From: Girardinichthys multiradiatus
Lineage: Eukaryota; Chordata; Actinopteri; Cyprinodontiformes; Goodeidae
Direction of reading: 5' to 3'
Assembly: GCF_021462225.1 (NCBI RefSeq)
Contig: NC_061817.1
Location: 8,157,327 to 8,221,326, forward strand
Length of the DNA: 64,000 nucleotides
Shown piece after piece: positions 9,683 to 19,244 of this stretch; the stretch's first letter is position 1, and the number at the start of each line of letters is the position of its first letter. A model generated the notes under the pieces. The model was given only the letters and a program-made list of their open reading frames with translations, was not told the DNA's origin and did no database searches. The position numbers were made by a program, and so were the translations under genes.

Positions 9683-10612
9683 TTAGCGTGTGAAGTAGAG
9701 AACGAAGTTAGACTTGAAAAATATAATCAATAAATATTTTATTGAATAAAAGAAATAGACTACATGTTTCATTTTCTTATAACGGTTTATGGTGAAAATG
9801 TAATCCATTAGTAGTGTCGTCTTACGAAGAGACCTTTTTGATCTCCCATCAGCATTTTTTGGATCTTCCAGCTCAGATCTCGACCAGTAGGGAGAATGAG
9901 TTATCTGCCTTCTTCTTCTTTTTCTTCTCTGCTTAACGCTGGGGGGTGTACCCCCATTTTCAATCGATGTACCCTCTGTTTTGAAACGTCTATATTCTTC
10001 ACGAGCATAAGGGTTAATGACTGAAGATATAGGTATGTTTACTTCTGACATGGAGTGTAGAAAATCAGACCATCCTCGGGTTTGTGATGCTCCAGATTTT
10101 GTAAACGGAAGCATGAGATTTTTCAACAAATCAATCATGTGGGACCCTTTTATAACATTTCCGTTAAATACAAATTCACCTCGCGAAGTCCAACTCTCAC
10201 TTCTTTCGGATAATTTCTTCAAAATGTACTCGGCATTTTTACGATTGTGTTTAGGAAGGCTTTTCAGTACTTCCGTAAGAACCTGATCCTTAGGGGCCTC
10301 GTCCTGCCCTGTGCCTTGTTTTTCTTGGGACCGCTCATGTTCAGGAACCTCTGTGTCACGCTGCAGCGTTAAACTGACCCGCTGTTTTTCTTCTTTGACA
10401 CCTTGCTTAAGTAAAGTCAGATACCTCTGGAGAAGAGCATCGTATCTCTTGATTTTTTCATAAGAAGTCAAACCCGGCTCGTTTAATATCGCTCTCATTT
10501 CAGCATCCAAATTCTCCTCCGCCGTCTGTCTGATGGACGTGTCTGACTGGGTCAGACGCTTGAATTGATGAGGTGAAATGAGAAACATCTTCTGCGATGT
10601 TCTGAGAGACAT
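9683..10612 (-). CDS. Conserved Polinton protein of unknown function, altered C-terminus
   Basis: Same protein as at 21727-22557 in B. A 5-bp loss near 9807 changes the frame after RKTTL, so the last residues are replaced by about 45 hydrophobic, Tyr/Phe-rich residues read through the poly(A) signal region. The extension is very unlikely to be native. The first roughly 260 residues are intact. Confidence 0.6.
   Translation of the reverse strand: MSLRTSQKMFLISPHQFKRLTQSDTSIRQTAEENLDAEMRAILNEPGLTSYEKIKRYDALLQRYLTLLKQGVKEEKQRVSLTLQRDTEVPEHERSQEKQGTGQDEAPKDQVLTEVLKSLPKHNRKNAEYILKKLSERSESWTSRGEFVFNGNVIKGSHMIDLLKNLMLPFTKSGASQTRGWSDFLHSMSEVNIPISSVINPYAREEYRRFKTEGTSIENGGTPPSVKQRRKRRRRQITHSPYWSRSELEDPKNADGRSKRSLRKTTLLMDYIFTINRYKKMKHVVYFFYSIKYLLIIFFKSNFVLYFTR
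9729..9750. terminator. Bidirectional poly(A) signals between convergent gene blocks
   Basis: AATAAA at 9729-9734 and 9745-9750 (plus) and TTTATT, i.e. AATAAA on minus, at 9738-9743 lie in a near-palindrome between the protease gene and the leftward genes. The same arrangement is kept in B (21669-21690). It probably ends both transcription units. Confidence 0.6.
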
Positions 10613-10954
10613 TATCTCCTGATGATTCCACCCACTAGATCACCGATCAAGGGTGCAAGAGCCGTTAAGATGGGGAGAATAAAACCACCTCGTTGCTTTT
10701 TGAGAGCCAACTGTTTAGTTTTTATCCCGGTTCTTTTATCACCCAACAATCTGATGATATTTCTTTTGTTTCTTCAATTGTCGGTGTTGAGAGGGTGATA
10801 GTTTAATGTTACCTTTTAGAATATTCAGTGCAATCTCGCACAGAGCCTGAATAAAGTCGGGAGAGCAGTGTGCGAGAATGTCTTTACGTTTCTGTGGACA
10901 GGCCTGGTACAAAGCTCTGAATAATGGTAAATTCCTTTTTATACGCGCAGACAT
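10612..10954 (-). CDS. Small basic protein with hydrophobic tail in the +1 frame
   Basis: The frame from the ATG at 10954 gives 71 residues (SARIKRNLPLFRALYQ, then ALCEIALNILKGN) and stops at 10739. This resembles a small Polinton protein that normally continues into a Lys-rich segment and a hydrophobic tail. Such a continuation is present in the +1 frame (about 10770-10612): Lys-rich, then GGFILPILTALAPLIGDLV. Its TAA overlaps by one base the ATG of the next gene (TAATG). Both frames stay open in B with only missense changes. Either a shared one-base lesion or translational frameshifting explains it. Function unknown, possibly membrane-active or virion core. Confidence 0.6.
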
Positions 10955-11020
10955 GATGACTTACTTTGTTCTGGGTACGTACACAGCAGGCCACTGCTGA
11001 GGAAGTATCCCCGTTCTCAG

Positions 11021-11632
11021 TCAGAAATGTTCTGGGCAGGTAGGCGTAAAATCGATGATTAAATATCCATGAGCTTCTCTCGTTGCGTCTTCAAAACTCT
11101 CCAAGAAGAGACCCTTTTGAGATGGAAACATTTGGCGGGCCAGTATGTTCAGCTGGAGTTTATCTCTCGGGTTCTTAAACAACACCATATAATTACAGTT
11201 CAAACTAATAGTGCGACTGAACTTTCCCTGATGAAAAACATTCTGAGTCAACATCATAACACTCATATTACGATGGTGACGAAACTGGGTAAAGACCTTC
11301 ATCACGTTTTCATCATCTGAGGCTTGAGCAATAACATCGTCTAGAATAATCAGATGATTCTGATCAGGAGGAAACAGGTTTTCATCTTCAAAAGAATGAG
11401 GCAATCCTTCCACAAAGGTAATATTTTTATTCATCTTCTGCAATTCAGCATACATGGGTTGAAAAGATGTGTAAATCCATACAATATTTTCTGGAACAAT
11501 ATCCATGACATGATTACAGTTTTGTAAAATACTTTTTACAAAGAAAGTTTTCCCGCAGCCGCTGGGTCCAACTATCATACATGAGAAAGGTGCTCTAAAT
11601 CTAGGATCAAAATCAATCTCCTGTAAATCCAT
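11021..11632 (-). CDS. A32-like packaging ATPase, truncated by a late stop
   Basis: FtsK/HerA-superfamily genome-packaging ATPase. Walker A GPSGCGKT at residues 22-29, Walker B LIILDD at 94-99, followed by an LTQN sensor-like motif. A single change (AGA to TGA) after CPEHF removes the last 20 residues present in copy B, whose homologous stop would be near 10961. The catalytic core is intact, so residual activity is possible. Confidence 0.85.
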   Translation of the reverse strand: MDLQEIDFDPRFRAPFSCMIVGPSGCGKTFFVKSILQNCNHVMDIVPENIVWIYTSFQPMYAELQKMNKNITFVEGLPHSFEDENLFPPDQNHLIILDDVIAQASDDENVMKVFTQFRHHRNMSVMMLTQNVFHQGKFSRTISLNCNYMVLFKNPRDKLQLNILARQMFPSQKGLFLESFEDATREAHGYLIIDFTPTCPEHF

Positions 11633-11662
11633 GTGACATTTTATTTTATTTCTTCTTCAACT

Positions 11663-14614
11663 CTAATAACCGAAAGGCAGAGTTGTCCCGTCAGAAAAAA
11701 GACGTCTCTTATCATACACCAGTCGAAACATTTTAAGAAATGTCGCGTTTGTCAAACGGAATCTATTTTTATCCCTCCTGATCGTGTGCTGAGGGATTTC
11801 AATGACACCCTCACTTGACCCCTGTAAGTAGCCCTCGACCAGCCCTTTGATGCTGTCAAAATTGACCCTCTCGCTGCATTCATGCGTCTGAGTGATGCCT
11901 TTAGCACGTATCACTACTTTTTTACGGTTTTTAGTTTGGTATGCATAACTCTTGGGTCCTGTCGATGCAAACTCCGAAATGCTGTCACCATCTAACTCGT
12001 CAGTAAGATCACCCAGATAATTCCCCAATTCCAGAGGAGTTTCACCACTTTTTGTCACATAAATCAAACTGTCCGTGTCAATATAAATCAATCTGTCCTG
12101 TAACTTCTCCATGCTGCTGAGAAGTTTTAAACGTGCATAAGCGGTGGTGAATGCTGCTATAAACACATCCGGTTCCGCTGTGTACCTCAACTTCATAGGA
12201 CAGGTGCGTCCACCATACAGCGCATCCCGGGGGGATAGCGGTTCGGGTGCATTAACTTTCTCAAGAAAGCTGATCACCCCTGGGTCTGATTTTTTCATTT
12301 CACTCCACTCATGCTCCCATATGACTTCGAGACGAAGACCGTACACAGTTTGTAACACCTTGCTTCTCTCAACAGTGGCTGCGTAAAACTGTTCAAATGC
12401 GACCCCTCTCAACGGACACTTGTCATGAGGCATGTAACACTTTTTACAGCCGTGGAAAAAACAGCCGTAAAATTCAAACGCAACTTTGACACCGTTAATC
12501 TCTGCATACCCATCCACTGAATATGGCCCGATTTTCTTTTCACCCCTATTTAATGCATGCTCGATAAATATGGCTCTGCTGTCTGCAATCCAGCCGAGCC
12601 ATTGAATGGACGCGCTAGAGAACGTTTTACTGCTACGTCTGTAGTCCAGAGGTGATGGAATGGCTAAGGTTTGAGGAGGAAGGAAATTGGTGACAAAAAC
12701 CTTCATGCAGGCTGATGCTATTGTGATACTTTTAAACGGATCCACACTTGTCTCCTTAAAGAACTCGTCTCTGAATTTTAAGCATCCTTGAAAAAGAATT
12801 TCAACGTCATTTTTACAATAACGAATAGCTTCTTTCTTAAAGTCAAAGACCTCTTTGCTCGCTTCTCTGTACCAGCTGTTAAACACCTGTTGTTCTTGAA
12901 GACTCATGCATTCTACAGCGTAGCAGGATGGAGGAGGAAAAGCCCCCACATACTGGAGATGTTGTTCAGAGGAAAATAGGTGGGGAAAAAAACCCTTGCT
13001 TTGATCGGTAAAGCCTAACGCTTTCGGCATGGCACTAAGCTTCATGCACATGAAGGACAGGCTATCAATGTATTTTAACCTGTAATCAGGGTCGGTTAAA
13101 CAGAGAAGTTTACTCCCTACCATGACGATATGAGGTTTAATCCCTAACTGCAGCATTGCTGTGAGAATCAGGTAACCATCGTACCCCCGCGCATTGTGCG
13201 CTATTAAGGTGTAACCTCTGTACTTTGGCCTCCTGAAATGCAGGAGAAATTTTTGGGTGCAATTCAGTCCATAAGCGTACCATTCATCACCTTTCAACGT
13301 TTTAGCACAGACCAGAAAGGGGGTATGCATGCCGCTCTCATTGACGAGGCATTCGAAATCATAAAAAATCAGTTTATCATCAAGCTGATTAATTGCACTG
13401 CAAGGCAGAATGTAACACTTATGATCATCGCATGTAATGTCTAGGCTGGGGGGTACATTTTCACGCAAATACTGCATTTTACATTACACACCTGTGGTTT
13501 ATTCGGTTTACTGATTGGAATAACGTATATCCGTTTGCATACTTTACACAGTTTTACCAACTCACAGTCACTCATAGGCCTTTCAGCACTATTTCTGATG
13601 CGCGGTTCCCTGTGTCTACTGAAACATGAGGAATTACGACAGATTCTTTGACAGCCTGCACAGCTTACATGATTGCTAATCTCTTGCATACATTTATATG
13701 TTCGACACACTGGACAATAACCTTCACAATGGTGTGTATTTGCATTATCATAGCTGGTGTAACAGTAATTACAAATATATCTGCACCCCATAAAACCTTT
13801 GAGATTTTTTATCCCATAGTAATAACCTTGAAATAACAGCAAAAACAGAGGGTTTGAACGATCAGGGAAACTGGTCTCAAATTTACACAGAGCAGTAGAG
13901 CCCGTGGTTCTGTGAAACACTACCATTTTTCTCTTCAGAATGGTTTCAAATTTACCAATATCACTAAAAGTAACTGCTGTTTGCTCGTCAAGGCCTGCCT
14001 GATGCTGCCATCTCCTCCCCAGTTCTACAGCACGGTGATCCGTGAGCTCAGGATCAGAGACGTGTGCGAGGCTGATTGCAAAACATAACTGATTACCGGT
14101 ATTGTTTATAATATACAAATGACGCATTTTCTTATTAAACAGTTCACAGTCTAATGTTCCTGCAGCTTTACGCTTAGAACCTCCTGCTGGGTCATTAACA
14201 ACCTGAAGAACAAATTCCATGTTATTATCTACAGGTATATTTGCATTCGATTGTACTAAATCGTCGAGGAAGTTTTCGAAAGCAGGCAGGATCATATTTC
14301 CATCATCTGTAACAGTAAATGTTATGTGACGATTGAGATTTTCACCCACTAATTCCAGCTGCACAACGTCGTTACGTCTGGTTAACGATCTCGCAGCGTG
14401 GGCTAATTCAATTATAGTACGCATGATGTCTGTATAGAATGCGGCTAAATCTGGAACGTTACTTGGACAGGGCGGCGGTATGGTAAAAGGTCTCCTTATT
14501 TCATGGTTATTAAAATGTTCACGTTCAACCACCGCTGGAGGATCTCGCTCTATTTGATCAGAACTAACTGCTACGTCCGTATTGAAATGACCCCCGTGAT
14601 GATCTGCGGCAGGT
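11663..14614 (-). pseudogene. Family B DNA polymerase, main part of copy A
   Basis: The protein-primed polymerase of element A continues from 30270-30014 on the other side of element B. Two frames (14614-13441 and 13477-11663) meet at a one-base deletion near 13470 relative to element C; B shares it. The upstream frame has a Cys-rich zinc-binding region (several CxxC pairs). The downstream frame has exonuclease motifs (YDFECL, HNARGYDGY) and motif C (YIDTDSLIY). An in-frame deletion equal to 24113-24883 in B has removed about 257 codons, including palm motif A (DYTSLYP) and the motif B region. This copy cannot encode an active polymerase. Confidence 0.92.
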
Positions 14615-14620
14615 GACGTA
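14615..14620. repeat. Target-site duplication of Polinton B, left copy (GACGTA)
   Basis: GACGTA before the terminus of B and AACGTA after it (30008-30013) differ by one base. With one copy removed the polymerase reading frame of A is continuous across the site and matches the uninterrupted gene of element C, which confirms the boundaries. Confidence 0.88.
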
Positions 14621-14841
14621 AGAGAATTTAAGTACACCCTTTCATCAAACTTTTTGACAGGTGGGTGGGACTTCCGGTGAGGGCGGGATTTCCGGTGGGC
14701 GCCATGTGGTTGCCATGTGGGCAGGAGGTCACGTGGTCAAGCAGGTGGTGTGTCCAAGGGGGCGTAACAGTGGATGCTGATTGGTTGTCGTCATTAGGGG
14801 CAATACCTTAAATGAGTCAATTAAAACACAGGGGTGTGTTT
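14621..14841 (+). repeat. Left terminal inverted repeat of element B
   Basis: Inverted match to 29776-30007. It is about 11 bp shorter than A's because one gcgccatgtgg unit is absent. Confidence 0.9.
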
Positions 14842-15054
14842 GTTATAAATAGAACAAGACAAATATGGTATTATCGGAAACTGTTTGGCATCAGCACCAA
14901 TTAAAAATAGAGGGGTGTGTTTGTAAGCATCGTTAAACCTTGAATAACCCAATGAAAACAATAGGGTGTGCCTTAGTGTTTACTTTAAATACAGAGATAA
15001 AACTCTGCACTTTACATGCAGCATTCGTTGGAAAAAAAGAACACCCGTTCAACA

Positions 15055-16008
15055 ATGGCTAGAGTTAAGAGAGTTTATCGTCAAGCGGAGGAGAAACGCA
15101 ACGCGTGCCAAGATGATGATGATGAACAAGCAACTGCATCATATACTTCCTCAACGGAGATACCTATCGGAATTCCCGTCGTGACATACTCTACCGATGA
15201 TGAGGATCCAACATCAACTTCAACAACCATGGTTGAAAATCAGACCTCGGTTCGGCCAAGAGGTATGTCAGTTCTGTGCGAAACCCCAGTGACCGTCTAC
15301 CAGTATTCATCCCGTGAATTGAATGCTCCTAAGAAATCAACATACTACATCTGCAGGGTACAAAGACCCCCGTTCGACACTCTGCAGGAAGAATGGTCTT
15401 TGGAGCCATATGGCCTGGTTGGCAGCTGGGGTTATATTTTCATGTATGAAATAGGAGAGCTTTGCCTGTATCAATTGGATCAAGATGAGGTATTTAATGG
15501 ATCACTGGCTCTGTGTACACTCACCCACAGCGACTGGGCTGTGTTAAAGCTTGCAATCCCGCACCTTAATGATAGCCCTGAAAAAGTCTCAAGGCAGGAG
15601 AGGGAGGAAGAAGAAGAAGAAGAAAATGAACTGTCTCCTCGACCTGTAAAACGGGCGAGAATGTTTCATATACCATCCGATGTTGAAATAGCTGAGAGAG
15701 AACCTCTCTTTAGCGCAGTGTGGGGGTCAAAAACCACAGCAAATGGCCGCTGGTCTTTTCGGGCAAGCAGACGCAGGAACAACCGGACGAGTCCCTCAGA
15801 TCTGTTTGTGTTGGAGGCTTTCAATCAAGACTGCGGCGTATTCAAGACAATGCTGGCTCTGCCGTTTGAAGCTTGGGCAGAGAAGATGAGTGAAATTGGA
15901 CATCGTCTTTCCGACCTTTTCCAAAAGTCACGAAGTTGGATCGATGTCATGTCAGTGAAAAAAACGCTGACGTTTCCTGTTTTACGTTTAGAACGAACCC
16001 TCTTCTGA
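15055..16008 (+). CDS. First left-arm protein, two PC4-like segments (317 aa)
   Basis: Intact copy without the 51-bp duplication of A, so probably closest to the native form. The two possible PC4-like segments cover about residues 88-170 and 215-300, separated by the acidic EEEEEE run and KRAR patch. A TATA-like TTTAAATA lies at 14984-14991. No homologue outside this element family is known to me; nuclear DNA or RNA binding is a guess based on the pattern. Confidence 0.72.
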   Translation: MARVKRVYRQAEEKRNACQDDDDEQATASYTSSTEIPIGIPVVTYSTDDEDPTSTSTTMVENQTSVRPRGMSVLCETPVTVYQYSSRELNAPKKSTYYICRVQRPPFDTLQEEWSLEPYGLVGSWGYIFMYEIGELCLYQLDQDEVFNGSLALCTLTHSDWAVLKLAIPHLNDSPEKVSRQEREEEEEEENELSPRPVKRARMFHIPSDVEIAEREPLFSAVWGSKTTANGRWSFRASRRRNNRTSPSDLFVLEAFNQDCGVFKTMLALPFEAWAEKMSEIGHRLSDLFQKSRSWIDVMSVKKTLTFPVLRLERTLF

Positions 16009-16079
16009 GGACACGTCCCTTCCTATGATATATATACGGGGGGGATAACTGCAAGCTCACAGACACTGAGAATCGTATC

Positions 16080-16919
16080 ATGAGAATGAGTGGACCGACA
16101 CCATACAGGGATCTCTACAACCACCGAGCAGAGATCCACTTCTCTCCTGAGCATGATGAAAGCTTCAACATTGGACCATATCATCCGCCTTCCCCTGACC
16201 TCTTCTCACCATCCACCTCAACATCCTCATTCTCAGAGAACCACTTCAGTCCTGCATCACCTACAGGATACAACATGAAATATCTACCGCTTTCTCCAGA
16301 CCTCTGCTCACCATCGCCGCTATTCATGGCTGAGTCTGTAGACGCGAATGTCCTGCCTGAAGACATGAAGGTGGTCGTGGAGGAGGAGGTAGCCACCGGC
16401 TACTCACCCTCTACCGAAGCCCCTACACAAACCCTGGGACCGATGGAGGACCCTCAGCCTTCAGCAGAGGATGAGAGTAACCAGGAGGACGAAATTGACG
16501 GTTGGTTCTCAACCACCCTCATCAATACGGTGAAAACAGCGATACTTCATTTATTCAACATAACCTCTTTGAACTATCTCAGAGAAACCTGCTATGGATA
16601 TATAACGAACCACCCAAGCCAGCGTCAACACCATTGCCTGGAGGTACTGGGGGAGGATTATTACCAAGTCAACTTTCAACGCATCGTACGACGACTCGTA
16701 ACCCCCAAACTCATTCCTGCTATTCAGAATCTTCTGGTACTTCGAAGCATACAAGCGGATGACTTCAGAGTGAAGACGATTGCCAAGACGGTTTTATATG
16801 AACTGAAATCGGTACAAGGCATCCACAGTGCAATAGCGCACGTTTATGATCGCATGGTCGATGAGAAACATCTCAAACAACTTAACTCTGTTTCAGAGTG
16901 CTATGGACTGACAAACTGA
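16080..16919 (+). CDS. Ser/Pro-rich protein with helical C-terminal domain (279 aa)
   Basis: Not recognised. The N-terminal 130 residues are Ser/Pro-rich with repeated blocks of the form Y-x-P-x-SPDL-x-SP (YHPPSPDLFSP, YLPLSPDLCSP), which resemble proline-directed kinase sites. An acidic stretch follows. The C-terminal 140 residues are Leu-rich and probably helical (LINTVKTAILHLFNITSLNYL, NFQRIVRRLV), with conserved Cys and Tyr. No signal peptide or membrane segment. The start is the first ATG after the TATATATA box at 16029-16036. It sits between the first left-arm gene and integrase in all copies. A regulatory or host-interaction role is possible, not shown. Confidence 0.65.
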   Translation: MRMSGPTPYRDLYNHRAEIHFSPEHDESFNIGPYHPPSPDLFSPSTSTSSFSENHFSPASPTGYNMKYLPLSPDLCSPSPLFMAESVDANVLPEDMKVVVEEEVATGYSPSTEAPTQTLGPMEDPQPSAEDESNQEDEIDGWFSTTLINTVKTAILHLFNITSLNYLRETCYGYITNHPSQRQHHCLEVLGEDYYQVNFQRIVRRLVTPKLIPAIQNLLVLRSIQADDFRVKTIAKTVLYELKSVQGIHSAIAHVYDRMVDEKHLKQLNSVSECYGLTN

Positions 16920-17246
16920 TCTCACATGTTTGATGACTTGTTGTATCATTTTTTTTTTTTTTAGTATTCCAGTACTTTAGTTAATCTGCATTATATGATT
17001 TTTATTCTTTTTTATTTTTACTATTAAATACAATTAAAGTAGGAACATAGTAACCTTTCCCAAAAGTGTTGTTTAAAAGCTAGTAGTGTTTGAATTCATC
17101 TGCATTTTATCTGATTTTGTTTTCTGGTTGTTTTTTGTTTATATTAAATACAAAAATAAAATAAAAATAATATTGATAAATCTACCCTCCTGTGTGTTTT
17201 TTCTCATTATTTAACAAGTAATCGGCAGAGTGAGCATAAGGCAGAG
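16650..17246. other. End of Ser/Pro-rich gene and AT-rich spacer
   Basis: After the stop codon at 16919 there is a 327-bp T/A-rich spacer with no gene. It is the same as in A apart from small indels in homopolymer runs. Confidence 0.4.
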
Positions 17247-18335
17247 ATGGCAGGAAGACGGCTGATGAAGAAAGTATATTATAGCCCTTCAAATCCGGGA
17301 AGTTTTGGGGGTGTAGATAGGCTGAGGAGGGTTATGCAAGATGAAACGGGAAAGAAGGTTGTGGTTGAAAAAGTTAAAGATTTTTTATTAGGAGAAGATA
17401 CCTATACTCTACATAAACCTGCAAGAATAAAGTTCCCGAGAAACAGAGTTTTTGTCACCAGACCATTGAGGCAGTTCCAGGCTGATCTCTGTGACATGCA
17501 AGCTCTGGCCATGGAAAATGATGGTTATAATTATTTATTAACAGTCATTGACATCTTTTCAAAAAGGGCGTATGTACGAGTTTTGAAGAGGAAAACAGCC
17601 GCTGAGGTGGTAAAGGCCTTTGAATCAGTTTTTACAGAAAGTCAGATCCCCAAAAAACGTCAGACTGATGCCGGTAAAGAATTTTTTAACAAGAAATTTA
17701 AGGTTTTAATGGAGAAACACGGTATTGAACATTTTGCCACAGCGAGTGAAGCAAAAGCTTCAGTGGTCGAGAGATTTAACCGCACATTAAAAACAAGGAT
17801 GTGGAGATATTTTACAGCTAACAATACCTGGCGGTACGTCGATGTACTGCAAAACCTAGCTAGAAGCTACAACCATTCCTACCACTCCAGCATTAAAATG
17901 AGCCCTATGGAAGTGACCCCAGAAAATGCCTTTCAAGTGTTTCAGAATCTGTATGATGTCAAGTCCAACAGATATTGCAAGGACTCAGTGACAACGTTTA
18001 AACAAGGGGATCTTGTCAGAATATCCAAGGTCCGTGGAGTGTTTGACAAAAAATACGAACAGAGTTTTACGGATGAAGTGTTTACAGTGTATGACCGGAT
18101 ACCCCGTTCTCCTCCTGTATACAAACTCAAAGATTTTGATGGAGAACCTATCGAGGGTTCCTTTTACGCTGAGGAACTTCAAAAAGTAAAAATATTTAAC
18201 GACAAGATGTATCAAGTGGAAAAAATATTAAAACAACGTACGGTCAAGGGAGTCAAACAGGTTTTTGTAAGCTGGAAAAACTGGCCTGAGAAATTCAACA
18301 GTTGGATCAAGTTTGATGAACTTCGAAACGTATAA
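17247..18335 (+). CDS. Polinton integrase with chromodomain, intact (362 aa)
   Basis: DDE-type retroviral-like integrase that should insert the linear DNA and make the 6-bp duplications. Candidate triad Asp80 (QADLCDM), Asp141 (QTDAGKEFF) and Glu175 (VVERFNRT); the Asp141-Glu175 spacing fits Polinton integrases. The C-terminus (about 315-362) is a chromodomain: YQVEKIL, then VSWKNWPEKFNSWI. It could steer integration to methylated histones. This is the only intact integrase of the three copies. Its stop codon lies inside the TATA-like box of the next gene. Confidence 0.93.
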   Translation: MAGRRLMKKVYYSPSNPGSFGGVDRLRRVMQDETGKKVVVEKVKDFLLGEDTYTLHKPARIKFPRNRVFVTRPLRQFQADLCDMQALAMENDGYNYLLTVIDIFSKRAYVRVLKRKTAAEVVKAFESVFTESQIPKKRQTDAGKEFFNKKFKVLMEKHGIEHFATASEAKASVVERFNRTLKTRMWRYFTANNTWRYVDVLQNLARSYNHSYHSSIKMSPMEVTPENAFQVFQNLYDVKSNRYCKDSVTTFKQGDLVRISKVRGVFDKKYEQSFTDEVFTVYDRIPRSPPVYKLKDFDGEPIEGSFYAEELQKVKIFNDKMYQVEKILKQRTVKGVKQVFVSWKNWPEKFNSWIKFDELRNV

Positions 18336-18340
18336 AAAAG
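18331..18340 (+). promoter_or_regulatory. TATA box overlapping the integrase stop codon
   Basis: TATAAAAAAG; bases 18333-18335 are the integrase TAA. The minor capsid ATG is 34 bp further on. Conserved in A, and in C as GTATAAAATAGG. It suggests a separate promoter for the capsid genes. Confidence 0.5.
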
Positions 18341-18373
18341 GTTTGCACTAAACCTCACAGTTGACACAGCATC

Positions 18374-19140
18374 ATGAACCGTCAGGTAGAGGATGATGGC
18401 TTTTACGTTACTCTTCCCTCTAATGCTAGCATGGAAGTGTTTAAAAATAATACCAGTTCAAGTTTCCGTGTAAATTTAGCTCAACATATTGATTTAGAAG
18501 GCCAATGGATGGTTGCATTAGCCGAGATTTCATATCCTCATACATGGCATAATTTACCGGATTATGATGCCTACTTTGAATGGAGGAAGGTTGGTGATGT
18601 GGAGATCAATACGCAAAGGATCAGAAGTGGCTACTATAACAGCGTTATTCAACTCGAGACAGAGATGGAAATGTTTTTCAAAAAATTGAAATCGGGTTTA
18701 CGCATTAAATTCAGCAAAGTACAAAAGAGATTTGCATTTCAAGCAAACAGTCCGTATGAAATACGCTTCTTCAGCACTCTAGCTTATATGATGGGCGTGA
18801 AACCAGGGGAATGGATTCATGTTTCTGAACCAAAACTGGCTCCTTTTCCGGCGGATATAAAGGCTGGTTTCTATCACCTATACTGTTACAGCGACGTGGT
18901 CAGCCCTCAAATAGTAGGCGACACTTTTGCACCTTTACTGCGGACCGTCAAAGTACAAGGCACATTCAGTGATATGATTACTCAGACCCCGCCCACTACC
19001 TTCCAGTCTCCAGAAGACATATTGAAAATATCAATATAGAAATTAAATCGGACCAAAACGTTCCTGTAAATTTCGTCTATGGAAAGACCGTCATAAGACT
19101 ACACTTCAAACCGGTGATATCACAACGTAGCCTGAGATAA
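18374..19140 (+). pseudogene. Minor capsid protein, frameshifted copy
   Basis: Identical in plan to A and C until residue about 208, where 7 bp are missing near 18987 (after ATTACTCAGAC). The frame then ends at 19039. The homologous 3' coding sequence continues undamaged to 19140. The lost C-terminus includes the last jelly-roll strands, so a folded penton is unlikely. Confidence 0.88.
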
Positions 19141-19162
19141 ATTTTATTTGTATAAACAGAGA

Positions 19163-19171
19163 TATATATAA
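19163..19171 (+). promoter_or_regulatory. TATA box of the pX-like gene
   Basis: TATATATAA, 74 bp upstream of the ATG at 19245. C has the same sequence; A has an altered ATGTATATAA. Confidence 0.4.
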
Positions 19172-19244
19172 CCTCTAAGACTGATTGATTATCATTCATA
19201 TTACCCTGGTCCTTCAACACTGCATCAAGCAGGCAAGAGAGAAC

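Noticed and set aside
9683..9810. Hydrophobic C-terminal extension of the 276-aa-type protein in A as a membrane anchor
   Set aside because: It results from a 5-bp loss absent in B and reads through the poly(A) signal cluster.
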